Assembly: GCA_013416635.1 (NCBI GenBank)
Contig: JACCHT010000001.1
Location: forward strand, 310,001 to 374,000
Direction: 5' to 3'
Source of the DNA: Candidatus Thiodubiliella endoseptemdiera
Lineage (GTDB): Bacteria; Pseudomonadota; Gammaproteobacteria; PS1; Pseudothioglobaceae
DNA: 64,000 nucleotides
Made by a program: the position numbers and the translations under genes. The stretch's first letter is position 1. Each line of letters begins with the position of its first letter. Shown here in pieces: positions 27,818-39,400 of the stretch. Under the pieces are notes generated by a model that was given only the letters and a program-made list of their open reading frames with translations, was not told where the DNA came from and made no database searches.

Positions 27818-28470
27818 TAATTCAGGTGTTTCTGACGATGTAAAAGTACTTTCTACACAGATTTCTAACCAAGACTTACAATTGTTTTATCACATTGCCA
27901 TCAAGCGTATAAGGAACTACCTATTGCACCGAGTGAGCAAATTGGACTTGAAATGACACTTTTGCGTATGCTAACATTCCACTCGGAATCTCATTCTCAG
28001 AAAAAAAAACACCTAAATTAGCAAAAGCGCAAAAAACAGTACAAAAATCGGTAAAAAATAGCGAAAAACCAGTATTTAACATTAATTCTCAAACAAAATG
28101 GGAGGACTTGGTTGAAAATCTTGGTTTTAACATACCTGCCAAGATATTACTCAAAAATACTTTATTTAAAAGCATTGATAAGCAAATATTAACACTGAGT
28201 TTAGACACGCAATTTTCCAGTTTACTAACAGATACAATTCAAAACTCAATTCAATCCACATTACAAGCAAATTTTAAAAACATTACGCTGAGCATTAACT
28301 TGAATAAACTCACAGAACAAACCTTAGCACAAAAAGAAACACAGAAAAAAAATGAAAAAATAAATGCCTTGCAAAAAGAATTTTTAGCCGACAAAGGCGT
28401 GCAAAAATTACAACAAGTATTTAATACAAAAATAGATAAAAACTCAATCAAGGAGAACAACAATGTTTAA
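27818..28470 (+). pseudogene. dnaX: Frameshifted remainder of dnaX (tau C-terminal part)
   Basis: Homologous sequence continues in three successive frames. IIDNSGVSDDVKVLSTQISN and DLQLFYHIAIKR begin at ~27810. KELPIAPSEQIGLEMTLLRM begins at ~27920. KTPKLAKAQKTVQKSVK onward begins after a run of nine A near 28000 and stays open to TGA/TAA at 28470. At least three one-base shifts are therefore needed. The A9 run could be a slippage site, as in other dnaX genes, but the first two shifts are not at such runs and are probably sequencing errors or true damage. The end overlaps ybaB by 8 bp. Confidence 0.75.
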
Positions 28471-28786
28471 AGGTGGAATGACAGGGATGATGAAAAAAGC
28501 CCAACAAATGCAAGACAATATGCAACAAGCACAAGAAGAAATAAAATTACTAACTGCCACAGGTGTGGCTGCAAATGGCGCTGTACAAATCAATATCAAC
28601 GGCGAACATCAAGTAAGTAATATTCAAATTGACGATAGCGTAATGAACGACAAGACTATGCTAGAAGATTTAATCTTAACCGCTATCAACGACGCTAACC
28701 AACAAATTGCCGATGCCTCTACTGCCAAAATGAAAGCAGCAACAGGTGGCATAAAAATTCCTGGCGGAATGAGCCTACCTTTCTAA
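28463..28786 (+). CDS. ybaB: Nucleoid-associated protein YbaB/EbfC
   Basis: 107-residue small DNA-binding protein of the YbaB/EbfC family. The N-terminal GMTGMMKKAQQMQDNMQQAQ helix and the strand ISINGEH-like NGAVQININGEHQVSNIQID are typical, ending with GGIKIPGGMSLPF. An AAGGAG ribosome site lies 8 bp before ATG 28463, inside the end of dnaX. The stop overlaps the recR start as TAATG. dnaX-ybaB-recR is a widely conserved order, which supports all three calls. Confidence 0.95.
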   Translation: MFKGGMTGMMKKAQQMQDNMQQAQEEIKLLTATGVAANGAVQININGEHQVSNIQIDDSVMNDKTMLEDLILTAINDANQQIADASTAKMKAATGGIKIPGGMSLPF

Positions 28787-29370
28787 TGATTGAAACTCTA
28801 AATCAAGCATTTTGTGCCCTACCCGGTGTTGGTAAAAAAACCGCACAACGCTTCGTCTATCATCTATTAGAACGCGACCGCAACGGTGGTTTTGAACTCG
28901 CCAAAGCATTAGTTGGTGCAATGAAACATGTAAAACACTGCACATCATGTCGCACACTCAGCGAAAAAACCCTCTGCAAAATCTGTGCCAACGACAACCG
29001 CACTAACGCCCAGCTCTGCATCGTTGAAACCCCAACCGATATCCATGCTATCGAACAAAGTGGTGTCTATAAAGGCAAATATTTCGTCCTCAGCGGCTAC
29101 CTATCTCCTATTGACGGCATTGGTGCTGCTGAACTAGGCTTAAACGAATTAGAACAAAAATTACACTGCCAAAACATCGAAGAAATCATTCTCGCCACCA
29201 ACGCCACCATTGAAGGTGAAGTTACTGCCCATTACATCAGCAATATGGCAAAACAATTCAATGTCCGCATCACCCGCATTGCCCACGGAATCCCCATCGG
29301 GGGCGAATTAGAATACGCCGACATCAATACCATCGCTCATGCCTTATCAGGCAGAAAAGAATACAATTAA
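28786..29370 (+). CDS. recR: Recombination mediator RecR
   Basis: 194-residue member of the RecFOR pathway, loading RecA at gaps. N-terminal helix-hairpin-helix LPGVGKKTAQRFVYHLLER, Cys4 zinc finger CTSCRTLSEKTLCKIC (~residues 57-72), Toprim domain starting CIVETPTDIHAIEQSGVYKG, and C-terminal THIAHGIP-like ITRIAHGIPIGGELEYAD. Overlaps ybaB by one base. MITE copy 5 lies 61 bp downstream, between recR and convergent gloA. No clear terminator was found after recR. Confidence 0.96.
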   Translation: MIETLNQAFCALPGVGKKTAQRFVYHLLERDRNGGFELAKALVGAMKHVKHCTSCRTLSEKTLCKICANDNRTNAQLCIVETPTDIHAIEQSGVYKGKYFVLSGYLSPIDGIGAAELGLNELEQKLHCQNIEEIILATNATIEGEVTAHYISNMAKQFNVRITRIAHGIPIGGELEYADINTIAHALSGRKEYN

Positions 29371-29431
29371 CTTTGAATATTTTGACAGTTAAAATACACC
29401 CAACTGAACAAATTACACTTAAAATTACTTA

Positions 29432-29591
29432 GAGACCTTTGCATAAATAGGGATGATTAGCAAAATGACAGATTTTATTAAATTGTAAATTTTTAAATCC
29501 ACTCCTAGCAGGGCTAAGGGTGTTTTTAAAAAGTTTGTAATTTGATGAAAGATGGCGTTTTGATGATTATTCATATTTATGCAAAGGTCTC
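29432..29591 (+). mobile_element. MITE copy 5
   Basis: 160 bp with intact 18-bp ends and target duplication ACTTA (29427-29431 and 29592-29596). Its last two bases plus the first flanking base make the TGA stop of gloA. The uninterrupted target would have given TAA at the same codon, so gloA length is unchanged. Confidence 0.95.
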
Positions 29592-29970
29592 ACTTAGACA
29601 ACAGTTCAATTTCATACCCGTCAGGGTCTTTTAAAAAAGCAACAATCGTATCACCTGCATTCATTGGTCCAGCCTCTCGTATAATTTCAACGCTTTGTGC
29701 TTTTGCTTTTACTGTTGCCTGATAAACATCTTCTACATTAATGGCAATATGTCCAAAACCCGCACCAATATCGTAATCACTCTTGTTCCAATTGTAAGTT
29801 AATTCTAACGCACATTCTTCCGATTCTACTCCATAACCTAAAAATGTATTGGTAAATTTACCCTCTGGATATTCCTTTTGGCGTAGCACACGCATCCCCA
29901 AAACTTTGGTATAAAAAGCAATGGATTTGCCCAAATCCCCGACGCGTAACATTATATGCAAAATTCTCAT
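29590..29970 (-). CDS. gloA: Lactoylglutathione lyase (glyoxalase I)
   Basis: Converts the methylglyoxal-glutathione hemithioacetal to S-lactoylglutathione. 126 residues; closely follows the E. coli pattern, starting MRILHIMLRVGDLGKSIAFY. Metal ligands expected at His5, Glu in ALELTYNW (~56), His in GAGFGHIAINV (~74) and Glu in GYEIELL (~122) are all present. The ATG lies only ~7 bp after a TATAAT and has no ribosome site, so the message may be leaderless. The ~30 bp upstream are nearly identical to the promoter region of the giant genes to the right. Confidence 0.94.
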   Translation of the reverse strand: MRILHIMLRVGDLGKSIAFYTKVLGMRVLRQKEYPEGKFTNTFLGYGVESEECALELTYNWNKSDYDIGAGFGHIAINVEDVYQATVKAKAQSVEIIREAGPMNAGDTIVAFLKDPDGYEIELLSK

Positions 29971-29977
29971 TTGTTAT

Positions 29978-30006
29978 ATTATACATAATTTACTTATTCC
30001 TCTAAG
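29978..30006 (-). promoter_or_regulatory. gloA promoter, copy of the giant-gene promoter
   Basis: Minus-strand TATAAT (plus 29978-29983) lies in ATTATACATAATTTACTTAT, which is repeated upstream of units A, B and C. A weak -35 CTTAGA would sit at 30001-30006 with a 17-bp spacer. MITE copy 6 is inserted at the -35; its first base G keeps the hexamer intact. In the giant genes the same promoter gives a ~27-nt leader, here almost none. Confidence 0.5.
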
Positions 30007-30166
30007 AGGCCTTTGCATAAATAGGGATGATTAGCAAAATGACAGATTTTATTAAATTGGAAATTTTTTAAATCCACTCCTAGCAGGGCTAAGGGTGTTT
30101 TTAAAAAGTTTGTAATTTGATGAAAGATGGCGTTTTGATGATTATTCATATTTATGCAAAGGTCTC
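30006..30166 (+). mobile_element. MITE copy 6
   Basis: 161 bp (one substitution in the left end, GAGGCC) with target duplication TCTAA at 30001-30005 and 30167-30171. The corresponding empty site, TCTAAGTTCAAGTTTTT, is present once at 63873 upstream of unit C, proving the borders. Confidence 0.96.
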
Positions 30167-30216
30167 TCTAAGTTCAAGTTTTTAAATTTTTGATTTTTTG
30201 GTTGATATTTTTCCAT

Positions 30217-30250
30217 AAAAAAACCCGCTTTAATAAGGCGGGTTTTTGTT
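30217..30250 (-). terminator. Intrinsic terminator downstream of unit A (bidirectional)
   Basis: A stem ACCCGC/GCGGGT extended by two A-T and one G-T pair around a 3-nt loop, flanked by an A-run on the left and T-run on the right (30217-30250). It can terminate minus-strand transcription from unit A and would also work on the plus strand. Bracketed by MITE copies 6 and 7. Confidence 0.8.
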
Positions 30251-30271
30251 TTTATGGGTGTCTTACTTTAT

Positions 30272-30426
30272 GAGACCTTTGCATAAATAGGGATGATTAG
30301 CAAAATGACAGATTTTATTAAATTGGAAATTTTTAAATCACTCTAGCAGGGCTAAGGGGTTTTTAAAAAGTTTGTAATTTGATGAAAGATGGCGTTTTGA
30401 TGATTATTCATATTTATGCAAAGTCT
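30272..30426 (+). mobile_element. MITE copy 7 (slightly shortened)
   Basis: About 155 bp; several single-base losses relative to the intact copies (for example CACTCTAGCAGG for CCACTCCTAGCAGG, and AAAGTCT at the right end). It abuts the 3' end of unit A, whose coding frame seems to run into it before meeting a stop. The target duplication is imperfect (TTTAT / TTATA). Confidence 0.85.
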
Positions 30427-33400
30427 TATAAGAATAAGATTATCAGTTATAAAGTGCCCTAATGCACTGTGTCGGGGAGTAGGGGAGCCACCAATACCAG
30501 AAAGCCCCTTGTAGATTGATAACCGATCAGCAGCATCATCTGTAACCGTGCCATCAGCATCAATCGTTAGTTTGGACTACCTGCAGTGCCAGTATCTGAC
30601 TACTGTAATATATTTATCAATATTGGCAAAAAGTGTCGCTTGGTTACCACTAGCGGTAATAAAATCTTTTAAATCTAATTTATCGCCACCAGCACCAAAT
30701 ATGAAGCCAGTTATGGTGTCTTCGCCATTATCTGTACTTGCATAAACAAAAATATCACTGCCTGCACCGCCATTTATAGTATCGTCACCTGCACTACCCG
30801 TTATAGTATCGGCGTTATCGGTGCCGATATAAAAATTATATGCAAATGCCCAAGTTTTACCTGAGGTATTATCAATACCTGCAAAGTCATTACCCGAGGT
30901 GTCAGTTATAACGCCTGATGCCATTTTGATGTAATAAACGCCCGAAGTTAAACTACTTGGGTTAAGAGTGAGTGTTGTGTCGCTAATATTAGCATTAGTA
31001 ATGCTAATAGTTGCAACTTTTTCTGCGCTATTCCAGATTTCAACAATGCCACCATTTGTTTTGATGTTTTCAGAAAACTCAATTACTAGATTTGAAGGCT
31101 CGCCTAAGACATTGGTATCGCTGGTTTTTTCTGTAAAGGTTGGAACTTGTTCATCTACAGACAGAGGTCGTTGAGCTTGTCCATCTACAGAAGCAGGTTG
31201 TTGATTGTAGTAGTATTTAAGGGTGCCATCATTCTTACCCACCACCAAATCTAGGTCGCCATCGCCGTCAATATCGACTAGGATTGGTGAGGAAGAATAT
31301 CCCACATCAATGCCATTAAAAGGATTGTCATCTCCAGTTTTTGCTTCATAAGCAGGGTTAGAAGTAGTGCCTGTATTTTGATAGTATTTAAGGGTGCCAT
31401 TACGCTCACCCACCACCAAATCTAGGTCGCCATCGCCGTCAATATCGGCTAGGGTTGGTTTGGAATAACGCCCCACATCAATGCCATTAAAAGGATTGCT
31501 ATCTCCAGTTTCTGCTTCATAAGCAGGGTTAGAAGTAGTGCCTGTATTTTGATAGTATTTAAGGGTGCCATTCTGCTCACCCACCACCAAATCCAGGTCG
31601 CCATCGCCATCAATATCAGCCAAGGTTGGTGTGGAATAACCTCCCACATCAATGCCATTAAAAGGATTATTGCCTCCAGTTTTTGCTTCATAAGCAGGGC
31701 TAGAAGTAGTGCCTGTATTTTGATAGTATTTAAGGGTGCCATAAGCCTCACCCATCACCAAATCTAGGTCACCATCGCCGTCAATATCAGCCAAGGTTGG
31801 TGTGGAATAATACCCACATCAATGCCATTAAAGGATTGTCATCTCCAGTTTTTGCTTCATAAGCAGGGTTAGAAGTAGTGCCTGTATTTTGATAGTATTT
31901 AAGGGTGCCATAATCCTCACCCATCACCAAATCTAGGTCGCCATCGCCGTCAATATCAGCCAAGATTGGCGTGGAATAACCTCCCACATCAATGCCATTA
32001 AAAGGATTATTGCCCGAACCTGTTTTTTCAATATACTCAAGCTTAGTCTTAGCCAACACCACTCTATCAGCGGTAAATACTGGTGCATTACCTGCGACAT
32101 CTGTTATATTATTTAGCGTAATATCGCTTGTTGGGTTGTCAATATCAAAGTCTGTAGCGGCAATGTTATCTCCAGCTTGAACGCTATATTTAAACACCAG
32201 TTTCTTATCACCTGCAGTTATAGAGGCGGTTTTATCCAAAACAAAGTCTTTGCCTGCAATGACCACTTTAGAGCCTGTGGTGTTATTAAGTTTCAAGGTC
32301 TCACTCATTGTCAGAGTTAGGCTGATAACATCCCCTGCCTTAAAAGCAGATTGTCCTGCTGGAATATTGCTTAGAGTCCATGAGTTAGTAGCCGTTGGAG
32401 TTGGGGCTTGTCCATCTACAGAAGAAGGTTGTTGATTGTAATAATATTTAAGGGTGCCGTCAATCTCACCTATCACCAAATCTAGGTCGCCATCGCCGTC
32501 AATATCGGCTAGGGTTGGTACGGAATAAAACTCCACATCAATGCCATTAAAAGGATTGCTATCTCCAGTTTTTGCTTCATAAGCAGGGTTAGAAGTAGTG
32601 CCTGTATTTTGATAGTATTTAAGGGTGCCATAAAACTCACCCACCACCAAATCCAGGTCGCCATCGCCGTCAATATCGGCTAGGGTTGGCGTAGCAAAAT
32701 CCCCCACATCAATGCTATTAAAAGGATTGCTACCTCCAGTTTTTACTTCATAAGCAGGGTTAGAAGTAGTGCCTGTATTTTGATAGTATTTAAGGGTGCC
32801 ACTACCCTTACCCACCACCAAATCTAGGTCGCCATCGCCGTCAATATCGACTAGGATTGGTGAGGCAGCATTTCCCACATCAATGCCATTAAAAGGATTG
32901 CTACCTCCAGTTTTTACTTCATAAGCAGGGTTAGAAGTAGTGCCTGTATTTTGATAGTATTTAAGGGTGCCATTCCTCTCACCCACCACCAAATCCCAGG
33001 TCGCCATCGCGTCAATATCGGCTGGGTTGGTGAGGAATAACCTCCCACATCAATGCCATTAAAAGGATTATTGCCTCCAGTTTTTTCTTCCCTAAGCAGG
33101 GCTAGAAGTAGTGCCTGTATTTTGATAGTATTTAAGGGTGCCATTCTGCTCACCCACCACCAAATCTAGGTCGCCATCGCCATCAATATCAGCCAAGGTT
33201 GGCACAGAAATATACCCCTTAACACCCTCAAAAGGGTTATTGCCCAAACCCGTTTTTTCAATATACTCAAGGCTTAGTCTTGGTCAACACCACTCTATCA
33301 GCGGTAAATACTGGTGCATTACCGCGACATCTGTTATATTATTTAGCGTAATATCGCTTGTTGGATTGTCAATATCAAAGTCTGTAGAGGCAATGCTATC

Positions 33401-36400
33401 TCCAGCTTGAACGCTATATTTAAACACCAATTTCTTATCACCTGCGATTGTAGAGGCGGTTTTATCAAAACAAAGTCTTTGCCTGCAATGACCACTTTAG
33501 AGCCTGTGGTGTTTAAGTTTCAAGGTCTCATTCATTGTCAAAGTTAGGCTGATAACATCGCACCTGTCTTAAAAGCAGATTGTCCTGCTGGAATATTGCT
33601 TAGAGTCCATGAGTTAGTAGCCGTTGGAGTTGGGGCTTGTCCATCTACAAAAAAAGGTTGTTGATAATATTTAAGAGTTCCACCATTATTACCCACCACC
33701 AAATCTAGGTCGCCATAACCATCAATATCAGCTAGGACTGGTACGAAATTAAGCCCCACATCAATACCATCAAAGGATTATCACCTCAGTTTTGCTTCAT
33801 AAGCAGGGTTAAGTAGTGCCTGTATTTTGATAGTATTTAAGGGTGCCATAACCTTACCCACCACCAAATCCTAGGTCGCCATCGCCATCAATATCGGCTA
33901 GGACTGGTGCGGAAAATCGCCCACATCAATGCCATTAAAGGATTGTCATCTCATTTTTGCTTCATAAGCAGGGTTAGAAGTAGTGCCTGTATTTTGATAG
34001 TATTTAAGGGTGCCATAATACTCACCCACCACCAAATCTAGGTCGCCATCGCCGTCAATATCGGCTAGGGTTGGTGAGGAAGTAATTCCCACATCAATGC
34101 CATTAAAAGGATTGCTATCTCCAGTTTTTACTTCATAAGCAGGGTTAGAAGTAGTGCCTGTATTTTGATAGTATTTAAGGGTGCCATTATCCCACCCCCC
34201 ACCTCTAGGTCGCCATCACCGTCAATATCGGGTGGGTTGGTGAGGGGAAAATTTCCCCATCAATGCCATTAAAAAGGTTCACTCAGTTTTCTTCATAAGC
34301 GGGTTAAGTAGTGCCTGTTTTTGATGTATTTAAAGGGTGCCATTATTCTACCCACCACCAAAAAGGTCCCCTCGCCGTCAATATCGGGAGGGGTTTGGGT
34401 TTTGGGGAAAACCCACATCAATACCCTCAAAGGTTTTCCCAAAACCCTTTTTTTTAATATACTCCCAACTTAGCCAACACTACTCTATCAGCGGTAAATC
34501 TGGTGCATTACCTGCGACATCTGTTTATTATTTGTAATATCGCTTGTTGGGGTTTTCAATATCAAAGTCTGTAGGGGAATGTATCTCGGGGGAACTATAT
34601 TTAAACACCATTTCTTATCACCTCGTTGTAAAGGGGGTTTTTTCAAAACAAAGTCTTTGCCTGCAAACCCTTTAGAGCCTGGGTGTTTTAAGTTTCAGGT
34701 CTCCTCATTGTCAGTGTTTGGCTGATAACATCGCCTGCCAAAGCAGATTGCCCCGCTGGAATATTGCTTAGAGTCCATAGTTGTAGCCGTTGGGTTGGGG
34801 GCTTTTCCATCTACAGAAAAGGTTGTTGATTTGTAAAATATTTAAAAGGGGGCCTCAGCCTCACCCACTACCAAATCTAAATCACCATCGCCGTCAATAT
34901 CGGCTAGGGTTGTATGGAAAAATCCCCCCATCAATGCCATTAAAAAAATTGTCATCTCCCGTTTTTTCTTCATAAGTAGGGTTAAAATAGTCCCGTATTT
35001 TGATAGTATTTAAAGGGGGCCATAAACCTCACCACTCAAATCTAGGGCGCCATCGCCGTCAATATCAGCCCAAAATTTTGGGGTGGAATAATACCCACAT
35101 CAATGCCATTAAAAAGGGTTGTCATCTCCGTTTTGCTTCATAAACAGGGTTAAAATGGGGGGTTTTGGGGTTTTAACCCCCTCTAGGTCGCCATCGCCGT
35201 CAATATCGGCTAGGGTTGGTGAAGTAATTCCCCCATCAATGCCATTAAAGGTTGCTACCCCCAGTTTTTACTTCATAAGCAGGGGGTTTAAATGAGTTTT
35301 TTTTTGATAGTATTTAAGGGTGTCCCCCCCACCACCCAAAACTGGTCCCATCGCCGTCTATCGTAGGGTTGGTTTGGAAGAATATCCGCATCAATGCCAT
35401 TAAAGGTTTTCTCCCGTTTTTGCTTCATAAGAGGGTTAGAAATAGTGCCCGTATTTTGATAGTATTTAAAAGGGTGCCATTTCTCACCCACCCCAAATCT
35501 GGTCGCCATCGCCGTCAATATCAAAGTTGGCGTGGAATAACTTCCACATCAATCCTTAAAAGGGTTATTGCCCAAACCTTTTTTCAATATACTCAAGGCA
35601 GTCAGCCACACTACTCATCACGGTAAATACTGGTGCATTACCGCGACATCTGTTATATTATTTAGCGTAATATCGCTTTTGGATTTCAATATCAAAGTCT
35701 GGCGGCAATGCTATCTCCGGCAGACCTATTTAAACCCCCAGTTTCTTATCACCTGCAGTTGTAGAGGCAGTTTTTTCCAAAACAAAGTCTTTGCCTGCAA
35801 TGACCACTTTAGAGCCTGTGGTGTTATTAAGTTTCAAGGTCTCGCTCATTGTCAGGGTTAGGCTGATAACATCCCTGTCTTAAAAGCAGATTGTCCTGCT
35901 GGAATATCGCTTAAAGTCCATGGATTGGTCGTGATTGGGGTTGGGTTAATGGTGTCATAAGTTACTGCTGTGCTAGTGCTAATTGTTGAATTGGTGCCAT
36001 CACTAAGCGTTACTACAGCCGTGTAGGTTTTCCATCGGCTAATTCAGATGGCATAGCAGAATGTGCGAGTGCCTAAGGTGCGTCGCTGCACAGCTGGTAA
36101 TCCTGGAAGTTATTGCTGTGCCTACTGTATTACTACCTTCAAAAACTCAATTTTGGTAATCGTTAAAAGTACCTATTCAGTTACTTTGCCTGAGAGTGCG
36201 GTTGCGTCTTTTTCACTATCATTAATGTAGTTATCATCGGCACCTATCAAGCGATTGTGGTAGAAAATGCTTTGAGTTTGCAAATACCCATTGGTTAGTA
36301 TCTTTAGTAATGGCAGCAGCATCGTTACCCGCTATGTCAGTTACTGTGCCTGCATCCATGGTGATATAGTAACTGCCTTGGGTTAATTTATTATCAGTTA

Positions 36401-39400
36401 AACCTAATGCTGACACATCAATGGTGAGTTTATCGCCAGCAATGCTAAATTTATTTGTATCACTAGCGATATTAATAGTTGTTACTGTTACATCGCTACT
36501 ATTCTTGATGAGAATACTGCCCGTACCTGCTTTAATATTTTCACTAAAGTCAAGCACTAAATCTGAGGGTTTCCTCTAAGATAACTGGCTTGTGTTGTTA
36601 GGTTGGCGCTTGTCCATCTACAGAAGAAGGTTGTTGATTGTAATAATATTTAAGGGTGCATTCTGCCCACCCACCACCAAGTCCCAGGTCGCCATCGCCG
36701 TCAATATCGGGCCCAAATTTGGTGCGGAATAAGGCCCCACATCAATGCCATCAAAGGATTGCTATCTCAGTTTTTGCTTCATAAGCGGGGTTAAGTAGTG
36801 CCTGTATTTTGATAGGTATTTGGGTGCCATAAAGCTCCCCCCACCACCAAATCTAGGTCGCCATCGCCGTCAATATCGGCTAGGGTTGGTGAGGCAGCAT
36901 TTCCACATCAATGCCATTAAAAAGGGTTGCTATCTCCCGTTTTTACTTCATAAGCGGGTTAAAAGTAGTGCCTGTATTTTGATAGTATTTGATGCTATTA
37001 CCTTCACCCACCACCAAATCCGGTCGCCATCGCCGTCAATATCGGCTAGGGTTGGTTTGGAAAAATCCCCACATCAATGCTATTAAAGGATTGCTACCTC
37101 CAGTTTTTTCTTCATAAGCAGGGTTAAAATAGTGCCTGTATTTTGATGTATTTAAGGGTGCCATTAGCCTCACCCACTACCCAAAACCCAGATCACCATC
37201 GCCATCAATATCAATAAGTTTGGCACGGAATAACCTCCACATCAATGCCATTAAAAAGGGTTATTGCCTCAGTTTTTTCTTCATAAGCGGGGGTAGAAGT
37301 AATGCCTGTATTTTGATAGTATTTAAGGTGCCATAAAACTCACCCACCACCCAAAACTAGGTCGCCATCGCCGTCAATATCAGCAAGGTTGGACAGAAAT
37401 ATACCCCATCAATACCCTCAAAGGATTATTTCGAACCTGTTTTTTCAATATACTCAACCTTAGCCAACACTACTCTATCAGCGGTAAATACTGGTGCATT
37501 ACCTACGACATCTGTTATATTATTTAGCGTAATATCGCTTATTTGGATTGTCAATATCAAAGTCTGTAGCGGCAATGCTATCTCCAGCGAACGCTTATAT
37601 TTAAACACCAGTTTCTTATCACCTGCAGTTGTAGAGGCGGTTTTATCCAAAACAAAGTCTTTTGCCTGCAATGACCACTTTAGAGCCTGTGGTGTTATTA
37701 AGTTTCAAGGTCTCACTCATTGTCAAAGTTAGGCTGATAACTCGCCTGCCTTAAAAGCAGATTGTCCTGCTGGAATATTGCTTAGAGTCCATGAGTTAGT
37801 AGCCGTTGGGTTGGGGCTTGTCCATCTACAGAAGAAGGTTGTTGATTGTAGTAGTATTTAAGGGTGCCATCATACCTTACCCACCACCACAAATCTAGGT
37901 CGCCATCGCCATCAATATCGGCTAGACTGGTGCGAATACGCCCCACATCAATGCCATTAAAAGGATTGTCATCTCAATTTTTGCTTCATAAGCGGGGTTA
38001 AGTAGTGCCTGTATTTTGATAGTATTTAAGGGTGCCATCACTCTCACCCACCACCAAATCTAGGTCGCCATCGCCGTCAATATCCTAGGGGTTTGGGTTT
38101 TGGGAAAAATCTCCCCATCAATGCCATTAAAGGTTGCATCCAGTTTTCTTCATAAGCGGGTTAAAATAGTCCCCTATTTTGATGATTTGGGTATACTCAC
38201 CCCCCCCACCAAATCTATCCCACGCCGTCAATATGGCTAGGGTTGGTGGGGAAAACCCACAAAATGCCATTAAAAGTTGCTATCTCCCGTTTTTCTTCAT
38301 AAGCGGGGGTTAAGTGTGCCTGTATTTTGTAGTATTTAAGGGGGCCATCACGCTCACCCCCCACCAAATCTAGGTCGCCATCGCCATCAATATCGGCTAG
38401 GTGGTGAGGCAGCATTTCCCACATCAATGCCATTAAAAGTTGCTATCTCAGTTTTTACTTCATAAGCAGGGTTAGAAGTAGTGCCTGTATTTTGATAGTA
38501 TTTTAAGAGTTGCCATCATTTCTCACCCACTACCAAATCCTGGGTCCTTATCGCCGTCAATATCAGCCAATATTGGCACAGAAACATACCCACATCAATA
38601 CCCTCAAAGGATTATTGCCCGAACCTGTTTTTCAATATGCTCAAACTTAGTCTTAGCCAACGCACTACTCTATCAGCGGTAAATACTGGTGCATTACCTG
38701 CGACATCTGTTATATTATTATTTGGCGTAATCGCTTGTTGGATTGTCAATATCAAAGTCTGTAGCGGCAATGCTTTATCTCAGCTGACGCTATATTTAAA
38801 CACCAGTTTCTTATCACCTGCAGTTGTAGAGGCGGTTTTATCCAAAACAAAGTTTTTGCCTGCAATGACCACTTTAGAGCCTGGCGGGTGTTATTAAGTT
38901 TCAAGGTCTCACTCATTGTTATTTGTCAAAGTTAGGCTGATAGCATCCCCTGCTGCCTTAAAAGCAGATTGTCCTGCTGGAATATTGCTTTGGGAGTCCA
39001 TGAGTTAGTAGCCGTTGGGTTAGGAGACTTGTCCATCTACAGAAGAAGGTTGTTGATTGTAGTAGTATTTAAAAGGTGCCATCATAACCATACTTACCCA
39101 CCACCAAATTTAGGTCGCCATCTCGCCATCAATATCGGCTAGAGTTGGTTTGGCAGAATATCCCACATCAATGCCATTAAAGAGTTATCATCTCCAGTTT
39201 TTGCTTCATAAAGCAGGGGTTAAGTAGTGCCTGTATTTTGATGGTATTTAGGGTGCCACTTTCCTCACCCATCACCAAATCAGGTCGCCATCATAGCCGT
39301 CAATATCAGCCAAGGTTGGTGTGGAATAAAGCCCCACATCAATGCCATTAAAGGATTACTATCTCGGATTTTTGCTTCATAAGCGGGTTAAGAAGTAGTG

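Noticed and set aside
28000-28015. Programmed frameshift as the whole explanation for split dnaX
   Set aside because: Two additional shifts at ~27805 and ~27907 are not at slippery sequences and lie before the A9 run, so programmed slippage alone cannot restore the protein.
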